Origin: Clusia tigrina
Taxonomy: Eukaryota; Arthropoda; Insecta; Diptera; Clusiidae
Assembly: GCA_920105625.2 (NCBI GenBank)
Contig: OV050030.1
Span: 62,222,322 to 62,286,321 of the forward strand
Direction: 5' to 3'
DNA: 64,000 nt
The notes beneath the pieces were generated by a model. The model made no database searches. It was not told where the DNA came from and saw nothing but the letters and a program-made list of their open reading frames with translations. Below are positions 56,421-64,000 of the stretch, one piece after another; the stretch's first letter is position 1, and each line of letters opens with the position of its first letter. Both the position numbers and the translations under genes were made by a program.

Positions 56421-59400
56421 CATCCATTATTTTTAATTGTTTTGTTTGTTTAAAAATAACATACTACTAAGAGCAACAGCAAATGGTCATTGACCGAAGA
56501 GTATTCCATGACCGCACCTACGAAAGCAAAAATAAAATGAGCTTTGACAAATTATTTTGAAGAGTGTCCGATAAGCCTAAAACACACATGTATTCACACA
56601 TATCCAAAGATTGTCAATCTAGATTGATAATGCCCAGGGCACTTTAGAAAGTGCATTAGCACTGCATTCAAACGGTTGAGTTGTGTGATACTGCTTACAC
56701 CTAGTTGGTCAATTTCGCCAACACAGAATGTTAATGAGATATTAAGATAGTAGTGTTTGACTGTTTCCTCTAATGGATGATTATGATTAAGAGTCTCTTC
56801 AGAAAAATTATTTTCTACAAATTCTGCTTATCGCTTATAAAATTTTCTAAATTTATAATATAACTATAAAGTAGGATATTGCATTTAATTGAATGACTCA
56901 AAGTTAATAAATTGTTTATATTTACCCCATCATGAAATGAGATACAGCATCAATCAAGACTTGCCGATGCTCAGCTTCTTATATGAATTTACTTTTATGC
57001 ATCTTTAAGATGGAATTTGTTTGGTTAGCCATTGGCATTGTGAATAAAGATTTATCTTAACTTCCATGCTAGTACAGACCAAATGTATACAGCTACCAAT
57101 TTGTATTCATATATCATCTCTAGAAGCATAGACAGGGTAACTGGTTTTAAGTGGTGTCCCCAAAGTTAATTTTAGGGGAGGGAGGCGTATCCTTTTCTGA
57201 TAGACCCCAATTCTTTTATATGGTTTGTAAGGTCCATATACTCGTACGTACTAATATATAGTTTCGTCCAAAAATATTGTATAGGTCGTAAATTAGAATA
57301 ATATGTCAATAGTAGGCGTAGCTGTAAAAATAACCCGCCCATTTTTTGTGTGGTGTTTAATGTTAGCACCCGCAACATTCCTGTGAAATTTCGTTGATAA
57401 ATCTTGAATAGGAACCTAGTAATGATTTGTGGCTAAATATGGGCGTGGCAGTTGTATTATGATCTTCATATTCTGCACACACACTATTATGGGCCCCATG
57501 TATATTTCTGCCAATTTTTATTTCACCTGCATCAATACGAGCATAGGTAGGCTAATTTTAATTTTAGACCCGAAAATTCCTTATATCAAAAGGGGGCGTG
57601 CTTTTCTCTGATCAACCTTTTTTTTCAGATAGCTTTATAATGCCTACATGTTCCTCACAGTGTCTATTAGTACCCCCATAACTGCCAAATTGCGTCACGA
57701 TTCCATCAATTGGACCGAAGTTATAGTCATTTTAAAAAAGGTGAAAAAAGTTCCGTATATGGGAGGTACGCGTGGTCTTTGTCCAAATCCGTCCATATAG
57801 CAATCTGTTTCTGTAGCTTAATCCTTTTGCAATATTTCATATAGATAGTTTCAACGGTGTAGAAAAAAAGTGACCACAAACAGACGGACGGGCAAAAAAA
57901 CATGTTCTTAGAAATTATTCTGATCATATCTGTATACTTAAGTCTATACCTACCACGCCTCCTTTTTAAAATTGCAACCCCTCTCAAAAGCACAAAATTA
58001 GTATACCCATTTTAGCTTTTTTAAACGTAAAGGGTATACAAATTTGAAAACCAGTTATTAAAAATAGCAAGATTTCTAATTGATCGTTTTCGATGCGAAA
58101 TAGTTGGGCACTGTAGTCACTGATGTCAACGCTTGAGTCGTCATTTTAATTATTTGGAACAGTTTTCATGATATTGGCAATCACAAAATTACTAATGAAA
58201 TTTTAAGATTAAATATTTCCGGTATGATTAAGAGTCTCTTCATAAAAATTGTTTTCTACAAATTGTGCTCATCGCTTATAAAATTTTCCAAATTTATAAT
58301 GTAACTAGTATAAAGAAGGATATTGCATTTATTTGAAGGACTCAAATTTACTAATCATCTTGGAAAGTTTTTTATTTATTACTGCTTATTTTTCTACTTT
58401 CCATTAATGATTTTATACAATTTAATAAAATAAATATCATAAAATATTACTTCCGCAAATGGTTTAACCTTAATGTTTCTACAGACAACAAGACGTTAGA
58501 ATGTAAAAACTTTTCGCAATTCTAATTACAATGAAAATAGAATGACTGAATCCTAAAACTACCTATGGTATATAAAAATTCATATTATTGCATATTAATG
58601 CATATGTTGTATATTGCATGTTATCATTACTTCGATGTGAATATAATGATTCTAGCTTAAATTCAACAGTTAGACAAAATAAATGTTTTGTGTTTCTTTG
58701 ATATTTTTTATCTTGCTAGCCTTAAACATCAAAGACAAATATTTTCACTTTAATTTTTTAAGTATTCGCGAAAGTAATTTTTGAAATAAACCTTGGACAC
58801 TATAGAAAAATAGGGCAATATGGCTCCAGGACCAGCTTAAATAAGGGTGTGCTGCAAATGCCGATTCATGTTTAAGCCCCATTGCATTTATTAGGATTTT
58901 AAATCATCATTCGGCATGCATCAAAACAGTTCTGCATCATTACCTGACCATCAAGAGCAGGTTTCAGCATTTTCGAGTTAATTAAAACAGGCGTAAGATA
59001 TGTATTTAAGCTCAAAATAAGTTTTCAAGAAAGTAAGCACATATACTTTAATCGCAAAATGTTTAGCGGTAATCGGCGCAATTGTCATTCTTTGTGACCA
59101 AAGTGAAGTATGGATGAATCTTGAGGGAAAAATTTAGTTTTGATCTTCGCAGTCACCATACGGACTTAATTCATTCGCGTGAATGGTAACATTAAATTAA
59201 AGATTGTAGAAAATATTTATAATCATATACAGACTTGTAGTTGCAAATAAACTCCTGAGAATTGCAAAATGATAGGGAGAGGTATTTTAGTGGCTTTACT
59301 AGATAAGGTGGTATGAATATTTTTCCAATGGTGCATAACTTACATATACTCGTACATTGCTTATATTCAGAACTACACATAAAATATACAAGCTTTGTTA

Positions 59401-62400
59401 ATTGTATGAAACTATCAATTTAATGATTGGGAGATATAGAATTATATCCCCACTCCGTTCTTTCCGTTAAAAAAACCATTTCATCCATTATTTTTAATTG
59501 TTTTGTTTGTTTTAAAATAACATACTACTAAGAGCAACAGCAAATGGTCATTGACCGAAGAGTATTCCATGACCGCACCTACGAAAGCAAAAATAAAATG
59601 AGCTTTGACAAATTATTTTGAAGAGTGTCCGATAAGCCTAAAACACACATGTATTCACACATATCCAAAGATTGTCAATCTAGATTGATAATGCCCAGGG
59701 CACTTTAGAAAGTGCATTAGCACTGCATTCAAACGGTTGAGTTGTGTGATACTGCTTACACCTAGTTGGTCAATTTCGCCAACACAGAATGTTAATGAGA
59801 TATTAAGATAGTAGTGTTTGACTGTTTCCTCTAATGGATGATTATGATTAAGAGTCTCTTCAGAAAAATTATTTTCTACAAATTCTGCTTATCGCTTATA
59901 AAATTTTCTAAATTTATAATATAACTATAAAGTAGGATATTACATTGGCATTGTGAATAAAGATTTATCTTAACTTCCATGCTAGTACAGACCAAATGTA
60001 TACAGCTACCAATTTGTATTCATATATCATCTCTAGAAGCATAGACAGGGTAACTGGTTTTAAGTGGTGTCCCCAAAGTTAATTTTAGGGGAGGGAGGCG
60101 TATCCTTTTCTGATAGACCCCAATTCTTTTATATGGTTTGTAAGGTCCATATACTCGTACGTACTAATATATAGTTTCGTCCAAAAATATTGTATAGGTC
60201 GTAAATTAGAATAATATGTCAATAGTAGGCGTAGCTGTAAAAATAACCCGCCCATTTTTTGTGTGGTGTTTAATGTTAGCACCCGCAACATTCCTGTGAA
60301 ATTTCGTTGATAAATCTTGAATAGGAACCTAGTAATGATTTGTGGCTAAATATGGGCGTGGCAGTTGTATTATGATCTTCATATTCTGCACACACACTAT
60401 TATGGGCCCCATGTATATTTCTGCCAATTTTTATTTCACCTGCATCAATACGAGCATAGGTAGGCTAATTTTAATTTTAGACCCGAAAATTCCTTATATC
60501 AAAAGGGGGCGTGCTTTTCTCTGATCAACCTTTTTTTCAGATAGCTTTATAATGCCTACATGTTCCTCACAGTGTCTATTAGTACCCCCATAACTGCCAA
60601 ATTGCGTCACGATTCCATCAATTGGACCGAAGTTATAGTCATTTTAAAAAAGGTGAAAAAAGTTCCGTATATGGGAGGTACGCGTGGTCTTTGTCCAAAT
60701 CCGTCCATATAGCAATCTGTTTCTGTAGCTTAGTCCTTTTGCAATATTTCATATAGATAGTTTCAACGGTGTAGAAAAAAAGTGACCACAAACAGACGGA
60801 CGGGCAAAAAAAAAATGTTCTTAGAAATTATTCTGATCATATCTGTATACTTAAGTCTATACCTACCACGCCTCCTTTTTAAAATTGCAACCCCTCTCAA
60901 AAGCACAAAATTAGTATACCCATTTTAGCTTTTTTAAACGTAAAGGGTATACAAATTTGAAAACCAGTTATTAAAAATAGCAAGATTTCTAATTGATCGT
61001 TTTCGATGCGAAATAGTTGGGCACTGTAGTCACTGATGTCAACGCTTGAGTCGTCATTTTAATTATTTGGAACAGTTTTCATGATATTGGCAATCACAAA
61101 ATTACTAATGAAATTTTAAGATTAAATATTTCCGGTATGATTAAGAGTCTCTTCATAAAAATTGTTTTCTACAAATTGTGCTCATCGCTTATAAAATTTT
61201 CCAAATTTATAATGTAACTAGTATAAAGAAGGATATTGCATTTATTTGAAGGACTCAAATTTACTAATCATCTTGGAAAGTTTTTAATTTATTACTGCTT
61301 ATTTTTCTACTTTCCATTAATGATTTTATACAATTTAATAAAATAAATATCATAAAATGTTACTTCCGCAAATGGTTTAATCTTAATGTTTCTACAGACA
61401 ACAAGACGTTAGAATGTAAAAACTTTTCGCAATTCTAATTACAATGAAAATGGAATGACTGAATCCTAAAACTACCTATGGTATATAAAAATTCATATTA
61501 TTGCATATTAATGCATATGTTGTATATTGCATGTTATCATTACTTCGATGTGAATATAATGATTCTAGCTTAAATTCAACAGTTAGACAAAATAAACGTT
61601 TGGTGTTTCTTTGATATTTTTTATCTTGCTAGCCTTAAACATCAAAGACAAATATTTTCACTTTAATTTTTTAAGTATTCGCGAAAGTAATTTTTGAAAT
61701 AAACCTTGGACACTATAGAAAAATAGGGCAATATGGCTCCAGGACCAGCTTAAATAAGGGTGTGCTGCAAATGCCGATTCATGTTTAAGCCCCATTGCAT
61801 TTATTAGGATTTTAAATCTTCATTCGGCATGCATCAAAACAGTTCTGCATCATTACCTGACCATCAAGAGCAGGTTTCAGCATTTTCGAGTTAATTAAAA
61901 CAGGCGTAAGATATGTATTTAAGCTCAAAATAAGTTTTCAAGAAAGTAAGCACATATACTTTAATCGCAAAATGTTTAGCGGTAATCGGCGCAATTGTCA
62001 TTCTTTGTGACCAAAGTGAAGTATGGATGAATCTTGAGGGAAAAATTTAGTTTTGATCTTCGCAGTCACCATACGGACTTAATTCATTCACGTGAATGGT
62101 AACATTAAATTAAAGATTGTAGAAAATATTTATAATCATATACAGACTTGTAGTTGCAAATAAACTCCTGAGAATTGCAAAATGATAGGGAGAGGTATTT
62201 TAGTGGCTTTACTAGATAAGGTGGTATGAATATTTTTCCAATGGTGCATAACTTACATATACTCGTACATTGCTTATATTCAGAACTACACATAAAATAT
62301 ACAAGCTTTGTTAATTGTATGAAACTATCAATTTAATGATTGGGAGATATAGAATTATATCCCCACTCCGTTCTTTCCGTTAAAAAAACCATTTCATCCA

Positions 62401-64000
62401 TTATTTTTAATTGTTTTGTTTGTTTTAAAATAACATACTACTAAGAGCAACAGCAAATGGTCATTGACCGAAGAGTATTCCATGACCGCACCTACGAAAG
62501 CAAAAATAAAATGAGCTTTGACAAATTATTTTGAAGAGTGTCCGATAAGCCTAAAACACACATGTATTCACACATATCCAAAGATTGTCAATCTAGATTG
62601 ATAATGCCCAGGGCACTTTAGAAAGTGCATTAGCACTGCATTCAAACGGTTGAGTTGTGTGATACTGCTTACACCTAGTTGGTCAATTTCGCCAACACAG
62701 AATGTTAATGAGATATTAAGATAGTAGTGTTTGACTGTTTCCTCTAATGGATGATTATGATTAAGAGTCTCTTCAGAAAAATTATTTTCTACAAATTCTG
62801 CTTATCGCTTATAAAATTTTCTAAATTTATAATATAACTATAAAGTAGGATATTGCATTTAATTGAATGACTCAAAGTTAATAAATTGTTTATATTTACC
62901 CCATCATGAAATGAGATACAGCATCAATCAAGACTTGCCGATGCTCAGCTTCTTATATGAATTTACTTTTATGCATCTTTAAGATGGAATTTGTTTGGTT
63001 AGCCATTGGCATTGTGAATAAAGATTTATCTTAACTTCCATGCTAGTACAGACCAAATGTATACAGCTACCAATTTGTATTCATATATCATCTCTAGAAG
63101 CATAGACAGGGTAACTGGTTTTAAGTGGTGTCCCCAAAGTTAATTTTAGGGGAGGGAGGCGTATCCTTTTCTGATAGACCCCAATTCTTTTATATGGTTT
63201 GTAAGGTCCATATACTCGTACGTACTAATATATAGTTTCGTCCAAAAATATTGTATAGGTCGTAAATTAGAATAATATGTCAATAGTAGGCGTAGCTGTA
63301 AAAATAACCCGCCCATTTTTTGTGTGGTGTTTAATGTTAGCACCCGCAACATTCCTGTGAAATTTCGTTGATAAATCTTGAATAGGAACCTAGTAATGAT
63401 TTGTGGCTAAATATGGGCGTGGCAGTTGTATTATGATCTTCATATTCTGCACACACACTATTATGGGCCCCATGTATATTTCTGCCAATTTTTATTTCAC
63501 CTGCATCAATACGAGCATAGGTAGGCTAATTTTAATTTTAGACCCGAAAATTCCTTATATCAAAAGGGGGCGTGCTTTTCTCTGATCAACCTTTTTTTTC
63601 AGATAGCTTTATAATGCCTACATGTTCCTCACAGTGTCTATTAGTACCCCCATAACTGCCAAATTGCGTCACGATTCCATCAATTGGACCGAAGTTATAG
63701 TCATTTTAAAAAAGGTGAAAAAAGTTCCGTATATGGGAGGTACGCGTGGTCTTTGTCCAAATCCGTCCATATAGCAATCTGTTTCTGTAGCTTAATCCTT
63801 TTGCAATATTTCATATAGATAGTTTCAACGGTGTAGAAAAAAAGTGACCACAAACAGACGGACGGGCAAAAAAACATGTTCTTAGAAATTATTCTGATCA
63901 TATCTGTATACTTAAGTCTATACCTACCACGCCTCCTTTTTAAAATTGCAACCCCTCTCAAAAGCACAAAATTAGTATACCCATTTTAGCTTTTTTAAAC
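56421..64000. repeat. 3,061-bp tandem array (macrosatellite), at least 2.5 units
   Basis: Unit starts (CATCCATTATTTTTAATTG) are at 56421, 59482 and 62395. Unit 1 is 3,061 bp. Unit 2 is 2,913 bp because of a 148-bp deletion at about 59943. Unit 3 runs off the window end. Units 1 and 3 look identical wherever I compared them, while unit 2 has scattered differences. Open frames of 62, 68, 60 and 88 codons recur only because the DNA repeats; they show no independent sign of coding. A further copy in inverted orientation is at 13037-15755. The unit contains fly-style intergenic motifs (GGGTATAC, AGACGGACGG). Confidence 0.95.

Larger units (their letters stand above)
40738..59481. repeat. Right copy of the ~4-5 kb repeat, inverted relative to 13,037-23,283
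   Basis: Non-inserted segments are 40738-41586, 48134-48450, 53261-53380, 55501-55695 and 56264-59481, about 4.7 kb in all. They match the left copy antiparallel. Four insertions absent from the left copy interrupt it: a Helitron, two TTAA-flanked elements and a 561-bp element. The outer ~3.06 kb is the first unit of a tandem array. Confidence 0.85.

Noticed and set aside
57172..63967. Recurring 60-, 62-, 68- and 88-codon frames identical between tandem units
   Set aside because: Identity is at DNA level across the whole unit, frames lie on both strands, and nothing suggests selection on protein.

Overview
The window is AT-rich eukaryotic DNA with no recognisable host gene, rRNA or tRNA. Everything I can identify is mobile-element derived. 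The mix of element types, with short fly-style introns, points to a higher dipteran genome: Ty3/gypsy retrotransposons (one an errantivirus-type endogenous retrovirus with tRNA-Ser-type priming), P-like THAP transposons, hAT, Helitrons, TTAA-targeting elements, and jockey-, CR1- and LOA/I-type LINEs. A tephritid-like fly is plausible but the species cannot be fixed from this sequence. The region reads as a TE-rich, probably heterochromatic island.

Layout. 1-2.85 kb: a TA microsatellite, four ~90-bp repeats, a candidate TIR element. 2.85-9.53 kb: a degenerate gypsy-type element (gag, protease, RT, RNase H, integrase, 3' LTR) split inside the RT by a 1.85-kb P-like THAP element. 9.6-13.0 kb: small remnants, including a reverse-strand hAT-like pseudogene. 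13.0-23.3 kb: left copy of a ~4-5 kb repeat. It is interrupted by a 706-bp TIR element and by a 5.4-kb CCCATCCGGCC-ended element, which in turn carries an apparently intact autonomous hAT transposon (19,234-21,991; 661-aa transposase). 23.6-33.0 kb: a copia fragment, a reverse-strand LOA/I-type LINE ending in telomere-like CCTAA repeats, a jockey fragment, a decayed Helitron and a jockey-type LINE. 33.4-40.5 kb: an errantivirus with two LTRs, gag, pol and env, all broken. 40.7-59.5 kb: the inverted right copy of the same repeat, broken by a 6.5-kb Helitron, two TTAA-flanked elements (the first containing a LINE that itself contains another LINE) and a 561-bp element. 56.4-64.0 kb: the outer part of the repeat is tandemly amplified with a 3,061-bp period and runs off the window.

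The most useful structural fact is that the two inverted copies serve as each other's empty sites. This defines six insertions to the base or nearly so. The strongest candidates for something new are the intact hAT element, the unclassified 5.4-kb element, the two TTAA elements, the 3-kb tandem array and the CCTAA-tailed LINE. Apart from the hAT transposase, every coding region seen is frameshifted, truncated or stop-interrupted.
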